Of a stretch of DNA of 64,000 nucleotides, positions 1 through 10,997 are shown piece after piece. The stretch is from assembly GCF_021991925.1 (NCBI RefSeq), contig NZ_RXZI01000002.1:682001-746000 (forward strand), in the 5' to 3' direction. Source of the DNA: Sutcliffiella horikoshii. GTDB lineage: Bacteria; Bacillota; Bacilli; Bacillales; Bacillaceae_I. Numbering within the stretch: the first letter of the stretch is position 1; each line of letters begins with the position of its first letter. Made by a program: the position numbers and the translations under genes. Below the pieces are notes generated by a model, which saw only the letters and a list, made by a program, of their open reading frames with translations, was not told the DNA's origin and did not search any database.

Positions 1-894
1 AGTACCCTGATCCGCATGCTTAACGGGCTGGAAACTCCTACAGATGGAGTAGTGGATGTAGCAGGAAGGAACCTTGCGAAGGTAAAAGGCAAGGAACTGA
101 GAGAAGCACGCCTAGAAATCAGTATGATTTTCCAACATTTCAATCTTTTATGGTCACGGACGGTAAAGGAAAATATCTCGTTTCCGCTTGAGATTGCTGG
201 AGTCGGTAGGGCAGAACGTAATAAGCGAGTAGATGAACTTATCAAACTTGTAGGATTAGAGGGAAGAGGAGACTCTTATCCATCTCAACTAAGTGGAGGA
301 CAAAAGCAAAGAGTTGGGATTGCAAGAGCGCTTGCAAATAATCCAAAAGTACTCTTATGTGATGAAGCGACTTCTGCTTTGGATCCACAAACAACGGATT
401 CCATCTTAGACCTCTTGGTCGATATCAATAAGCGGTTATCCCTGACGATCGTACTGATCACACATGAAATGCACGTCATCCGTAAAATCTGTCATCGTGT
501 AGCTGTCATGGAGAATGGAAAGGTCGTGGAGCAAGGTGATGTTCTAAATGTATTCCGCAAACCCGAGCAGCCTATCACGAAACGCTTCGTCAAGCAGGTG
601 ACAGAACCAGAAGATACACAAGAGACAGTGGAACATCTGCTAGCAGAATATCCGCAAGGGAAAGTAATTCAATTAACATTTGTAGGTACTTCGGCGGAAC
701 AGCCTTTGATAACGAACTTGATCCGCAGATTTCCGATTGATGTGAACATCCTTCAGGGAAAAATATCACAGACTCAAAACGGTGCATACGGCACACTTTT
801 TGTCCATCTTGATGGAGAGGAAGCCCACGTACAAGAAGCATTGTCGTTTATCCGTGAGCAGCAAGTGGAGTTGGAGGTGATGACACATGCTTGA
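1..894 (+). CDS. metN: Methionine ABC importer, ATP-binding subunit MetN (5' partial)
   Basis: ATPase of the D/L-methionine importer, acting on the inner face of the membrane with MetI and MetQ. The reading frame is open from base 1 (S-T-L-I-R-M-L-N), so the start and most of the Walker A loop lie upstream of the window. Visible are the Q-loop (IFQHFNLL), the signature LSGGQKQR, Walker B (VLLCDEATSALD) and the switch His (LITHEMH). The last ~90 residues match the NIL ligand-sensing domain typical of MetN and absent from most ABC ATPases. The final 8 bases overlap metI, implying translational coupling. Any SAM riboswitch would lie outside the window. Confidence 0.95.
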   Translation, partial: STLIRMLNGLETPTDGVVDVAGRNLAKVKGKELREARLEISMIFQHFNLLWSRTVKENISFPLEIAGVGRAERNKRVDELIKLVGLEGRGDSYPSQLSGGQKQRVGIARALANNPKVLLCDEATSALDPQTTDSILDLLVDINKRLSLTIVLITHEMHVIRKICHRVAVMENGKVVEQGDVLNVFRKPEQPITKRFVKQVTEPEDTQETVEHLLAEYPQGKVIQLTFVGTSAEQPLITNLIRRFPIDVNILQGKISQTQNGAYGTLFVHLDGEEAHVQEALSFIREQQVELEVMTHA

Positions 895-1543
895 ACGCGT
901 TAATTGGGATAAAATGTGGGCTGCTACGTTAGAAACCCTTTATATGAGTAGTATTTCTGTAGTTGCCACTTTCATTTTAGGGATAATTTTAGGACTTTTA
1001 TTGTTTTTAACATCAAAGGGCAACATTTGGGAAAGCCGTATCATTAATGGAATAGTAGCGGCGTTTGTGAATATCTTCCGTTCCATCCCATTCGTCATTT
1101 TAATATTTTTACTTATTCCTTTCACAAGGTTCATCATGGATACCATCATCGGTGCCAACGCTGCCCTTCCTGCTCTGATCATAGGGGCTGCACCATTCTA
1201 CGCCCGTATGGTAGAAATTGCGCTACGTGAAATTGATAAAGGTGTCATTGAAGCAGCACGTTCCATGGGAGCAAAGACATCAGAAATTATCTGGAAAGTA
1301 TTGATTCCGGAATCGATGCCAGCATTGGTTTCCGGTATAACGGTAACAGCCATTGCAATTGTAAGTTACACGGCGATGGCGGGAATCATCGGTGCAGGCG
1401 GGTTGGGTAACCTGGCATTCTTAGATGGTTTCCAGCGTAACAACTGGGAAGTAACCCTTGTATGTACGGTCATCATTTTAATCATTGTGTTTATCATCCA
1501 ATTTATTGGAGATTTGGTAACAAATAAACTAGACAAACGTTAA
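887..1543 (+). CDS. metI: Methionine ABC importer, permease MetI/MetP
   Basis: Membrane permease of the methionine importer, 218 aa with about five hydrophobic segments. The ABC coupling motif is visible as EAARSMGAKTSEIIWKVLIP near residues 125-145, the EAA loop that docks on MetN. The ATG at 887 follows a strong GGAGGTGA six bases upstream, inside the end of metN. The stop is 20 bp before metQ. Length and gene order match the B. subtilis metNPQ (yusCBA) operon. Confidence 0.94.
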   Translation: MLERVNWDKMWAATLETLYMSSISVVATFILGIILGLLLFLTSKGNIWESRIINGIVAAFVNIFRSIPFVILIFLLIPFTRFIMDTIIGANAALPALIIGAAPFYARMVEIALREIDKGVIEAARSMGAKTSEIIWKVLIPESMPALVSGITVTAIAIVSYTAMAGIIGAGGLGNLAFLDGFQRNNWEVTLVCTVIILIIVFIIQFIGDLVTNKLDKR

Positions 1544-1562
1544 GAAAGTGGGGTAATTTCAG

Positions 1563-2420
1563 ATGAAAAAATTATTAAGTTATGCTGTGGTTTCATTATT
1601 AGTACTGGTTTTGGCTGCTTGTGGTACAAGCAATGAAGGTGGAGAAAGTGGTACAGGTTCAAACATTGAGGAAGGAAAACTCGTTATTGGAGCTTCCAAT
1701 GTGCCACATTCAGAGGTTCTGGAAGAAGCAAAGGCTTTGCTTGAAGAAAAAGGAATCGAATTAGAGATTAAGACATTTACAGACTATATTCTTCCTAACC
1801 AAACACTTCGTGATGGAGATATTGATGCAAACTATTTTCAACATGAACCATATTTAAAATCTCAAATTGCAGAAAATGATTACGACTTTGTAAGTGCTGG
1901 CGGTGTTCACATTGAACCTATCGGTGTATATTCTCAAAAATATGATAGCCTTGAGGAACTACCTGAAGGTGCACAAATATTAATGAGTAATTCTGTTGCA
2001 GATCACGGTCGTATTTTGGCTATGCTACAGGAAAAAGGTTTAATCACTCTAAAAGAGGGTGTAGAAACTACATCCGCTACTATTGATGATATTGAAGACA
2101 ATCCAAAAGACCTGCAATTCAACACACAATTTGATGCGGCTTTTCTACCTCAAGCGTACTTGAATGGAGATGGAGATGCAGTATTGATCAATGGAAACTA
2201 TGCATTGGGTGCAGAAATTGATCCAGAAGAAGAAGCAATTGCATTAGAATCTGGTGAAAACAACCCTTACGTAAACCTGATTGTTGTACGTGAGGAAGAC
2301 AAAGACAACGAGCAAATCAAAGCATTGGTGGAAGTTCTCCAGTCTGATGAAATCAAAGCGTTCATCGAAGAAAAATATAAAGGTTCCGTACTACCAGCAA
2401 AAGCATCTGATGAAGAGTAA
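1563..2420 (+). CDS. metQ: Methionine-binding lipoprotein MetQ
   Basis: Substrate-binding lipoprotein (NlpA/MetQ family, 285 aa) that delivers methionine to MetNI. The N-terminus is a lipoprotein signal peptide ending in the lipobox L-A-A-C with Cys20, followed by a Gly/Ser-rich tether. Family segments include IGASNVPHSEVL, DGDIDANYFQHEPYL and a C-terminal QSDEIKAFIEEKYKGSVLPA. It is the last gene of the operon. Its terminator is split by an inserted repeat element just downstream. Confidence 0.94.
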   Translation: MKKLLSYAVVSLLVLVLAACGTSNEGGESGTGSNIEEGKLVIGASNVPHSEVLEEAKALLEEKGIELEIKTFTDYILPNQTLRDGDIDANYFQHEPYLKSQIAENDYDFVSAGGVHIEPIGVYSQKYDSLEELPEGAQILMSNSVADHGRILAMLQEKGLITLKEGVETTSATIDDIEDNPKDLQFNTQFDAAFLPQAYLNGDGDAVLINGNYALGAEIDPEEEAIALESGENNPYVNLIVVREEDKDNEQIKALVEVLQSDEIKAFIEEKYKGSVLPAKASDEE

Positions 2421-2430
2421 GCCATATGAG

Positions 2431-2692
2431 AACCCCGGGCTATAGAGGGAGGCCACTGAAAAACCCAAAAACTTATCTTTATTACGTTTTCTAGCTGTTG
2501 ATTGCAGCAATAGGCGAAGACTCCTGCGGGGGGATAGCGACATTCTTGAGACCCCGCAGGGCGTAGCCCGAGGAGGCTCAAGGTCGCCCCGCGGAAAGCG
2601 AAGCCTAGTGCGGAAATCAACAGCGGTATGGAACAGATTACTAAAATTATGAACTTTTTCAGTGGCCTGCTATAGAGGCACGGGGTTTTATT
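2431..2692 (+). terminator. metQ terminator interrupted by an insertion
   Basis: The left arm AACCCCG is at 2431-2437 and the right arm CGGGGTT, followed by TTATT, is at 2681-2687. Removing the 2449-2668 element and one copy of the flanking 10-bp direct repeat restores a compact hairpin with loop GGCTATAGAGGCA. The reconstruction indicates an insertion into the terminator loop. Confidence 0.7.
2449..2668. mobile_element. MITE-like insertion, ~220 bp, with 14-bp TIRs and 10-bp direct repeats
   Basis: Terminal inverted repeats AGGCCACTGAAAAA (2450-2463) and its exact complement (2655-2668) bound the element. GCTATAGAGG is directly repeated on both sides (2439-2448 and 2669-2678), as expected for a target-site duplication. 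The interior (about 2494-2624) is a GC-rich structured core with GTTGATT and AATCAAC ends, shared with the repeats at 54287 and 24687. No open frame encodes a transposase, so it would need one in trans. Confidence 0.7.
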
Positions 2693-2775
2693 AAAATATT
2701 TCTCGCTCATGAATACTTACCTCCCACCTAAACAAATACTAACTTTGTGAAAAATAAGGATGGGAGTTGTCTTCA

Positions 2776-3147
2776 ATGGAACAACATTATGAGCCGAAAA
2801 ACTATGCAGAAGCAGCACTTCATGATTATAAAGCAGGCCTAGGTTTATTTAGCGAAAAGATGCCTGAGCTTGCACATCACTACAACGAGTTCACAGAAGC
2901 TTGTTTTAAAGAGGGCGTACTTGATAAAAAGCAGAAACAATTGATTGCTCTTGGTGTTAGTGTGTATTCCCAAGATGAGTATTGTATTGTGTATCACACA
3001 AAAGGTTGTTTGGATCAAGGTGCTACAGAACAAGAGATCTTGGAAGTATGCGGTGTGACAGCAGCATTTGGTGGTGGCGCGGCAATGAGCCAATCCGTAA
3101 CTTTGGTGCAGTCTTGTATCAGTGATTTTAATGAATTGAAGCATTGA
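2776..3147 (+). CDS. yurZ: Carboxymuconolactone decarboxylase / AhpD-like family protein YurZ
   Basis: Small all-helical protein (123 aa) of the CMD/AhpD family, whose members are often thiol peroxidase-linked; substrate unknown here. The core DEYCIVYHTKG has the Cys and His of the AhpD-like active site, followed by the typical Gly-rich VCGVTAAFGGGAAM. I chose ATG 2776 rather than the in-frame TTG at 2767 because GGATGGGAG ends 9 bases before the ATG. In B. subtilis yurZ lies between the methionine importer and suf genes, as here. Confidence 0.85.
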   Translation: MEQHYEPKNYAEAALHDYKAGLGLFSEKMPELAHHYNEFTEACFKEGVLDKKQKQLIALGVSVYSQDEYCIVYHTKGCLDQGATEQEILEVCGVTAAFGGGAAMSQSVTLVQSCISDFNELKH

Positions 3148-3154
3148 TTTTGGA

Positions 3155-3186
3155 GAGTCTGACCTTTTGGGGTTAGGCTTTTTTTA
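3155..3186 (+). terminator. yurZ terminator
   Basis: An 8-bp stem GTCTGACC/GGTTAGGC (3157-3164/3171-3178, with G-U pairs) and a 6-base loop is followed by a run of T. Confidence 0.75.
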
Positions 3187-3310
3187 CTTAGCAGCGTTAC
3201 GTAGATCTAGGAAGTTGGAAATACAGATAGAATCGGTATGTCCAATTTAACTTGGTGTCAAGTGGAGTATTTGCATAAAAATGCTGAGATTTTTTTAGTG
3301 TATAAAATGG

Positions 3311-3519
3311 TTCGGACAAACTTTTCGTTAGTTCGGACAATCCTACGCTATTTTTAAGGGGTGTTCGGACAATTAGCGTGACTGTTTGGACAAGAACAAA
3401 TGTGGCTTCGGACAGTTGAAAATTTGGTTCGGTCAACAATTGGAAAACTTTGGACAACTATACCAAAACTTTGGACAACTTTCGAAAAACTTCGGTCAAA
3501 AATGGAAACACTTCGGACA
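3311..3519 (+). repeat. 21-bp-period array of octamer TTCGGACA (10 units)
   Basis: Octamers TTCGGACA, or TTTGGACA / TTCGGTCA, begin at 3311, 3332, 3364, 3385, 3407, 3428, 3449, 3470, 3491 and 3512. Steps are 21, 32, 21, 22, 21, 21, 21, 21 and 21 bp. The 13 bases between octamers are not conserved. All copies point the same way, downstream of yurZ. A second array of the same octamer lies at 59950-60141 on the other strand. The 22- and 32-bp steps break any reading frame, so a coding explanation is poor. Confidence 0.85.
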
Positions 3520-3757
3520 TTTGTGCAGGCCAGGCTAAACATCAACAATAATCAGCACTATCACCCGGCTGGCCACTATCATCACCTCCGTTGGGTAACC
3601 AACGTAATTATCAGGACAACCAGAAAGCCTTAGCAATCCAGAGAAATACTATGTCTCCTTTCATCCATCTCCCCTAATCCCTCCACAACCCTCAATATCC
3701 CGAGTAATCGGCCCATACTTTGTTTGGATAAAATAATCATCCCTGCTATGATTAATA
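3520..3757. other. Intergenic stretch without recognised gene
   Basis: Between the octamer array and the next small frame I see only a 6-bp hairpin (CGTTGG-GTAA-CCAACG near 3590-3605) and C/T-rich sequence. No supported gene. Confidence 0.5.
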
Positions 3758-3816
3758 AAGTGTTTATTACAAATAATTTGAGGGTATCAGAAAACTGGTA
3801 CAAAAAATAAACACTT
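3758..3816. promoter_or_regulatory. 11-bp perfect inverted repeat upstream of small ORF
   Basis: AAGTGTTTATT (3758-3768) and AATAAACACTT (3806-3816) are exact complements about 37 bp apart. They end just before the AGGAAGGG ribosome-binding-like site at 3823-3830. Could be an operator pair or leader stem; no protein is implied. Confidence 0.35.
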
Positions 3817-3838
3817 ATAAATAGGAAGGGAATGGTTT

Positions 3839-4027
3839 ATTATCCATCAGGTACAAGTTAAGTACACAGGTGAAATGGAGAAGGCGATGTTTCAAGCTTA
3901 TGGTTTTGGTTATGAGGAGTACTCAAAGAAGCTCTCAAAACTTCTGGAAGTTGAACAAAAACGAGAAGAGGATTACCAAAAGAGCTTGGAGATTGTTGAA
4001 GAAATAGACCGTAATTACCGTCCATAG
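3839..4027 (+). CDS. Small hypothetical protein, ~62 aa, start uncertain
   Basis: An open frame ends at TAG 4025-4027 and encodes a charged, probably helical peptide containing KYTGEMEKAMFQAYGFGYEE and an E/K-rich C-terminus. The frame opens after a stop at 3818-3820, and its first ATG is at 3875 with a poorly spaced ribosome site. AGGAAGGG at 3823-3830 is spaced 8 bases from an in-frame ATT at 3839, so a rare ATT start is possible. Alternatively, ATG 3832 (MVYYPSGTS then stop) reaches this frame through a -1 or +1 slip, making it a broken gene. A good terminator follows at 4076. I do not recognise the family. Confidence 0.4.
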   Translation: MIHQVQVKYTGEMEKAMFQAYGFGYEEYSKKLSKLLEVEQKREEDYQKSLEIVEEIDRNYRP

Positions 4028-4075
4028 AACCGTCCAGTGGAAAACTGGGAGGTTGACCATATAATATAGAAGAAA

Positions 4076-4123
4076 AGGGTTCGTGTTATTCTCTTACAAC
4101 TGAGAATAATGCAGACCCTTTTT
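4076..4123 (+). terminator. Terminator after small ORF
   Basis: GGGT...TATTCTC pairs with GAGAATA...ACCC around an 8-base loop, followed by TTTTTGTTTTT. Confidence 0.7.
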
Positions 4124-4125
4124 GT

Positions 4126-4326
4126 TTTTATAAAGCTCTTTTCTCAAAGATTGTTGCTATCCAATAGTAAAAAGTCGGCAGTTGGACTTTTTACTGCTTA
4201 GATATATTAGGACAAGCAGAAGTAAATTATGTATTACAGGGAAAAGAGCACGGGAATAAGGTATATAACGGTTGGTTCATAAGCACGTAAAAGCAACAAA
4301 GTTTATGAAAAGAGCCTTTTATAAAG
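4126..4326 (+). mobile_element. Dispersed ~183-bp repeat element (copy 1) with 9-10 bp flanking direct repeats
   Basis: The body begins GCTCTTTTCTCAAAG (4135) and ends GAAAAGAGCC (4316), giving imperfect terminal inverted repeats. TTTTATAAAG occurs on both sides (4126-4135, 4317-4326), a candidate target duplication. Inside, AGTAAAAAGTC and GGACTTTTTACT form a hairpin. Related copies lie at 33332-33512, 38388-38570 (inverted), 19286-19410 (decayed) and 30430-30455 (end only). No coding capacity. Confidence 0.65.
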
Positions 4327-4370
4327 TAGCCTCCCCAGGTAATTGGAGGGCAAATTATGAGCACTCGGCG

Positions 4371-4447
4371 GCAGACAGCGGATATCTTGAGACACGGCAA
4401 CGTAGTGAGAAAGCTCTAGAACCGCCCCGCGGAAAGCGATAACTAGA
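4371..4447 (+). repeat. Degenerate copy of the GC-rich core repeat
   Basis: The sequence ATCTTGAGAC...CGCCCCGCGGAAAGCGA resembles the 3' half of the 2494-2624 core. The GTTGAT/ATCAAC ends are not intact. Probably a decayed copy. Confidence 0.5.
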
Positions 4448-4570
4448 ACACAAAATACCCGGGAGTTAAATAAAATAAAAATTCCCCGAAAATTCGACTT
4501 TCCCCCCTTATATTCGTTATAATTTGAGGGTATCTTACACAAGGCGGAAAAGGTTGCTATCACTTTCTAT

Positions 4571-4599
4571 TTGTTATAAGATTGTAATGAGAATAAAAT
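4571..4599 (+). promoter_or_regulatory. Candidate sigma-A promoter for the suf operon
   Basis: TTGTTA (4571-4576), a 17-bp spacer and TAAAAT (4594-4599) lie about 60 bp before the sufC start. The match is moderate and other AT-rich choices exist. Confidence 0.4.
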
Positions 4600-4659
4600 G
4601 AGAATTAAAACAAGAATGTGTTTTCATATAGGAACACAAGAACATTGGAGGTTACAGTT

Positions 4660-5442
4660 ATGGGTTCAACGTTAACGATTAAAGATTTACATGTATCCAT
4701 TAATGATAAAGAGATTTTAAAGGGTGTAAATCTTGAAGTAAAAGGCGGAGAGATTCACGCAATCATGGGTCCTAACGGAACAGGAAAGTCTACGCTTTCT
4801 TCTGCAATCATGGGACATCCTAAATATGAAGTAACAAGCGGAAGCATCACATTTGATGGTAAAGATGTTCTTGAAATGGAAGTGGATGAGCGCGCGCAAG
4901 TTGGCTTATTCCTTGCAATGCAATACCCAAGTGAGATCAGTGGTGTAACAAACGCGGACTTCTTGCGTTCTGCTATCAACGCTCGTCGTGAAGAGGGCGA
5001 TGAAATTTCACTTATGAAATTCATCCGTAAAATGGATAAGAACATGGACTTCTTGGAAATGGATCAAGCAATGGCACAGCGTTACCTAAACGAAGGTTTC
5101 TCTGGTGGAGAAAAGAAGCGTAACGAAATTCTTCAATTGATGATGATCGAGCCTAAAATCGCGATCCTTGATGAGATTGACTCAGGTCTTGATATCGATG
5201 CATTGAAAGTTGTTTCTAAAGGAATCAACGAAATGCGCGGAGACGACTTCGGTTGCCTTATCATCACTCACTACCAACGTTTATTGAACTACATCACTCC
5301 TGACCACGTTCACGTAATGATGCAAGGTCGCATTGTGAAGTCCGGTGGCAAGGAACTAGCGCAACGTCTAGAGGCAGAAGGTTACGATTGGATTAAGCAA
5401 GAATTAGGTATCGAAGACGAAACAGTCGGTCAAGAAGCGTAA
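4660..5442 (+). CDS. sufC: Fe-S assembly ATPase SufC
   Basis: Cytosolic ABC-type ATPase (260 aa) of the SufBCD scaffold that drives cluster assembly. Walker A is MGPNGTGKST, the signature FSGGEKKRNE, Walker B IAILDEIDSGLD, and the H-loop IITHYQRLL. ATG 4660 follows TTGGAGG by 8 bases and yields the usual MGSTLTIKDLHV start; the longer in-frame extension to 4618 has no ribosome site. First gene of sufCDSUB, the order of the B. subtilis yurY-yurU operon. Confidence 0.95.
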   Translation: MGSTLTIKDLHVSINDKEILKGVNLEVKGGEIHAIMGPNGTGKSTLSSAIMGHPKYEVTSGSITFDGKDVLEMEVDERAQVGLFLAMQYPSEISGVTNADFLRSAINARREEGDEISLMKFIRKMDKNMDFLEMDQAMAQRYLNEGFSGGEKKRNEILQLMMIEPKIAILDEIDSGLDIDALKVVSKGINEMRGDDFGCLIITHYQRLLNYITPDHVHVMMQGRIVKSGGKELAQRLEAEGYDWIKQELGIEDETVGQEA

Positions 5443-5457
5443 GCAAGGAGGATTATC

Positions 5458-8397
<2,940 letters not shown>

Positions 8398-8414
8398 GCA
8401 AGGCAAGATAGGGA

Positions 8415-8451
8415 GTGACAGTGCGGCAATATGTGCCCCACTGATGCTCAC
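8415..8451 (+). other. Strong mRNA hairpin between sufU and sufB
   Basis: Nested arms GTGA/TCAC, CAGTG/CACTG and GGCA/TGCC close on an ATATG loop, with one mismatch and a short bulge. No T run follows, so it is not a terminator. It may affect processing or the SufB:SufU ratio. Confidence 0.45.
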
Positions 8452-8472
8452 CTCTTGAATGGAGGGAATAAA

Positions 8473-9870
8473 ATGGCGAAAAAAATGCCTGAAATCGGCG
8501 ATTACAAGTATGGTTTTAAGGACAAAGACGTTTCCATTTTCCGTTCCGGCCGTGGTCTTACGAAAGAGATCGTTGAAGAAATCTCTCGTATGAAGGAAGA
8601 GCCTCAATGGATGTTGGATTTCCGTCTTAAATCATTAGAACATTTCTATAACATGCCAATGCCACAATGGGGCGGCGATTTGAACAGCTTGAACTTTGAT
8701 GAAATTACGTATTACGTAAAGCCATCTGAGAAGTCTGAGCGTTCTTGGGATGAAGTACCTGAGGAAATCAAACAGACGTTTGACAAATTAGGTATCCCTG
8801 AAGCAGAACAAAAGTATCTTGCAGGTGTATCTGCTCAGTATGAATCTGAGGTTGTATACCACAACATGCAAGAGGACTTAGAAGAGCTGGGTGTAGTGTT
8901 CAAGGACACTGACACAGCGTTAAAAGAAAACGAAGACATCTTCCGTGAGCACTGGGCGAAAGTAATCCCGCCAACTGACAACAAGTTCTCTGCACTGAAC
9001 TCTGCAGTTTGGTCTGGTGGATCTTTCATCTACGTACCGAAAGGTGTTAAAGTGGAAACTCCACTACAAGCATACTTCCGAATCAACTCTGAGAACATGG
9101 GTCAATTCGAGCGTACGCTTATCATCGTAGACGAAGGCGCACATGTACACTATGTAGAAGGCTGTACAGCACCTGTTTACACTACAAACTCCCTTCACAG
9201 TGCGGTAGTAGAAATCATCATCAAGAAAGATGCTTATTGCCGTTACACGACGATTCAAAACTGGGCGAACAACGTATATAACCTGGTTACGAAGCGTGCA
9301 GTGTGTGAAGAAAATGCGACAATGGAATGGATTGATGGTAACATCGGTTCCAAGTTAACGATGAAATACCCAGCGGTTATCCTTAAAGGAGAAGGCGCTC
9401 GCGGTATGACTCTTTCCATCGCATTAGCAGGTAAAGGTCAACACCAGGATGCAGGTGCGAAAATGATCCATCTTGCACCAAACACGTCTTCCACAATCGT
9501 TTCTAAATCCATCTCCAAGCAAGGTGGTAAAGTAACATACCGTGGAATCGTACACTTTGGTAAAAAAGCTTCCGGCGCACGCTCCAACATCGAGTGTGAC
9601 ACGCTAATCATGGATAACCAGTCTACATCTGATACGATCCCTTACAACGAAGTGTTCAATGACAATGTTTCTCTTGAGCACGAAGCAAAGGTATCCAAAG
9701 TATCCGAAGAGCAACTGTTCTATCTAATGAGCCGCGGTCTTTCTGAAGAAGAAGCAACAGAAATGATCGTAATGGGCTTCATCGAGCCATTCACAAAAGA
9801 ACTACCAATGGAATACGCAGTAGAAATGAACCGTCTGATCAAGTTCGAGATGGAAGGTTCTATTGGGTAA
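8473..9870 (+). CDS. sufB: Fe-S assembly scaffold SufB
   Basis: Core scaffold (465 aa) on which the nascent cluster forms with SufC and SufD. It contains the SufB segment [21 protein letters not shown], a conserved Cys in [20 protein letters not shown], and the C-terminal [24 protein letters not shown] 8473 follows GGAGGG by 6 bases and gives the normal [15 protein letters not shown] start. Last gene of suf, followed by a bidirectional terminator. Confidence 0.95.
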   Translation: MAKKMPEIGDYKYGFKDKDVSIFRSGRGLTKEIVEEISRMKEEPQWMLDFRLKSLEHFYNMPMPQWGGDLNSLNFDEITYYVKPSEKSERSWDEVPEEIKQTFDKLGIPEAEQKYLAGVSAQYESEVVYHNMQEDLEELGVVFKDTDTALKENEDIFREHWAKVIPPTDNKFSALNSAVWSGGSFIYVPKGVKVETPLQAYFRINSENMGQFERTLIIVDEGAHVHYVEGCTAPVYTTNSLHSAVVEIIIKKDAYCRYTTIQNWANNVYNLVTKRAVCEENATMEWIDGNIGSKLTMKYPAVILKGEGARGMTLSIALAGKGQHQDAGAKMIHLAPNTSSTIVSKSISKQGGKVTYRGIVHFGKKASGARSNIECDTLIMDNQSTSDTIPYNEVFNDNVSLEHEAKVSKVSEEQLFYLMSRGLSEEEATEMIVMGFIEPFTKELPMEYAVEMNRLIKFEMEGSIG

Positions 9871-9882
9871 CATTTAGTCATA

Positions 9883-9919
9883 AAAAAAACCTTGGCGTGC
9901 TTGCATGCCAAGGTTTTTA
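9883..9919. terminator. Bidirectional terminator between sufB and the DUF817 gene
   Basis: AACCTTGGC and GCCAAGGTT, extended by A and T runs on both sides, form a stem serving both convergent genes. Confidence 0.85.
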
Positions 9920-10768
9920 TTTATGGATAACTATCCTATCATTCCTTTTACTTGAATCTTTCCCTTTCACTCGCTTTAATGTCGCCACAATCAAAAAGCT
10001 TACAATCACCAATAAAAGCCAGGAACTGACCTTTCCTAAATGCACAAGGCTCCATGTCTCAGTTTGATTCGGATATTCCCATGCACCGAAAAATGTTGCG
10101 ATGTTTTCAGCGACCCATATGAAAAACCCGATGAGCACAAAGGAGAGGGCGATTGGCATTCGGTATCGAATTCCGCCAACCTCATAGATGACCCATGATT
10201 TCCAAAATAGGATAATTACTGCTGCAGATAGCCACCAACGAACATCGATCCAATAATGATGGGTGAAAAAATTAAGGTATATAGCTGCTGCGAGTGATAC
10301 CACCGTCCAAAAAGGTGGCCAGTCAACAAGCTCAACATTTAACCTTCTCCACGCCTGACAAAGATAACTTGCCACGCTTGCATACATAAACCCGCTGTAT
10401 AATGGCACTCCAAGAACCTTGGAGTAGCCTTCCTCTGGATAGGACCACGAACCCATGTGCACCTTGAAGATTTCAAGTGCCAACCCAATAAGGTGGAACA
10501 AGGTGATGACTTTTAATTCATCGCGGGTTTCCAGTCCAGATCGAAGCATCCACCACTGCATCAGAATGCAAATAACCAGAAGCCAATCATAACGAGGTAA
10601 GAAAGGAAGAGAAATCACTTGAGTTAAGGCTAAAGAAGCAAAAATGACGACAGGAAACACACAGGACAATGCCTGTTGCCAGCCAAACCTAACAAGTTGC
10701 TTGAAGGCGCCAACCATGGACCATCCCTTTAATTTTTTCCTTGAGCCGAGCTGCATGGTCCTATTCAT
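9917..10768 (-). CDS. yoaT: DUF817 family membrane protein (YoaT-like)
   Basis: Integral membrane protein of about 283 aa with roughly eight hydrophobic helices. DUF817 hallmarks include KVHMGSWSYPEE and ENIATFFGAWEYPNQ. Function unknown. I prefer the ATG at 10768 (MNRTMQLG), which follows GAAGAGG by 9 bases; an upstream in-frame ATG at 10786 would overlap the HTH gene by 26 bp. Gene order DUF2975 - HTH - DUF817 is that of B. subtilis yoaS-yozG-yoaT. Confidence 0.8.
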   Translation of the reverse strand: MNRTMQLGSRKKLKGWSMVGAFKQLVRFGWQQALSCVFPVVIFASLALTQVISLPFLPRYDWLLVICILMQWWMLRSGLETRDELKVITLFHLIGLALEIFKVHMGSWSYPEEGYSKVLGVPLYSGFMYASVASYLCQAWRRLNVELVDWPPFWTVVSLAAAIYLNFFTHHYWIDVRWWLSAAVIILFWKSWVIYEVGGIRYRMPIALSFVLIGFFIWVAENIATFFGAWEYPNQTETWSLVHLGKVSSWLLLVIVSFLIVATLKRVKGKDSSKRNDRIVIHK

Positions 10769-10988
10769 TTTGGGTTTCCTCTTCATCCCTTCGATATTCT
10801 AAGATATCACCAGGCTGACAATCCAACGCCCTGCAGATCGCCTCTAAAGTAGAGAAACGGATAGCCTTTGCCTTTCCGTTTTTTAAAATAGATAGGTTGG
10901 CCATCGTTATACCTACCCTCTCCGATAGTTCTGTCACACTCATTTTCCGTTTTGCCAACATTACATCCACATTTATAATAATCGCCAT
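10761..10988 (-). CDS. yozG: Small HTH (XRE/Cro-CI type) regulator YozG-like
   Basis: A 75-aa single-domain DNA-binding protein. The helix-turn-helix covers ELSERVGITMANLSILKNGKAKAIRF, with the family tail LEAICRALDCQPGDILEY. Members commonly sit beside DUF2975 membrane genes. It probably regulates its own operon, for which a long inverted repeat at 11572-11598 is the obvious candidate operator. GAGGTG precedes the ATG. Confidence 0.88.
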   Translation of the reverse strand: MAIIINVDVMLAKRKMSVTELSERVGITMANLSILKNGKAKAIRFSTLEAICRALDCQPGDILEYRRDEEETQNE

Positions 10989-10997
10989 GTTTTCACC

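Noticed and set aside
2267-2710. Minus-strand ORF of 147 codons
   Set aside because: Runs antisense through metQ and the inserted repeat; produced by the palindromic element.
3400-3633. Coiled-coil protein read across the TTCGGACA array
   Set aside because: The 21-bp period creates artificial heptads (LWTT.., LRTF..), but 22- and 32-bp steps shift frame, and there is no ribosome site.
4571-4640. Fur box before sufC
   Set aside because: GAGAATAAAATGAGAATTA is suggestive but lacks the inverted-repeat symmetry of the Fur consensus.
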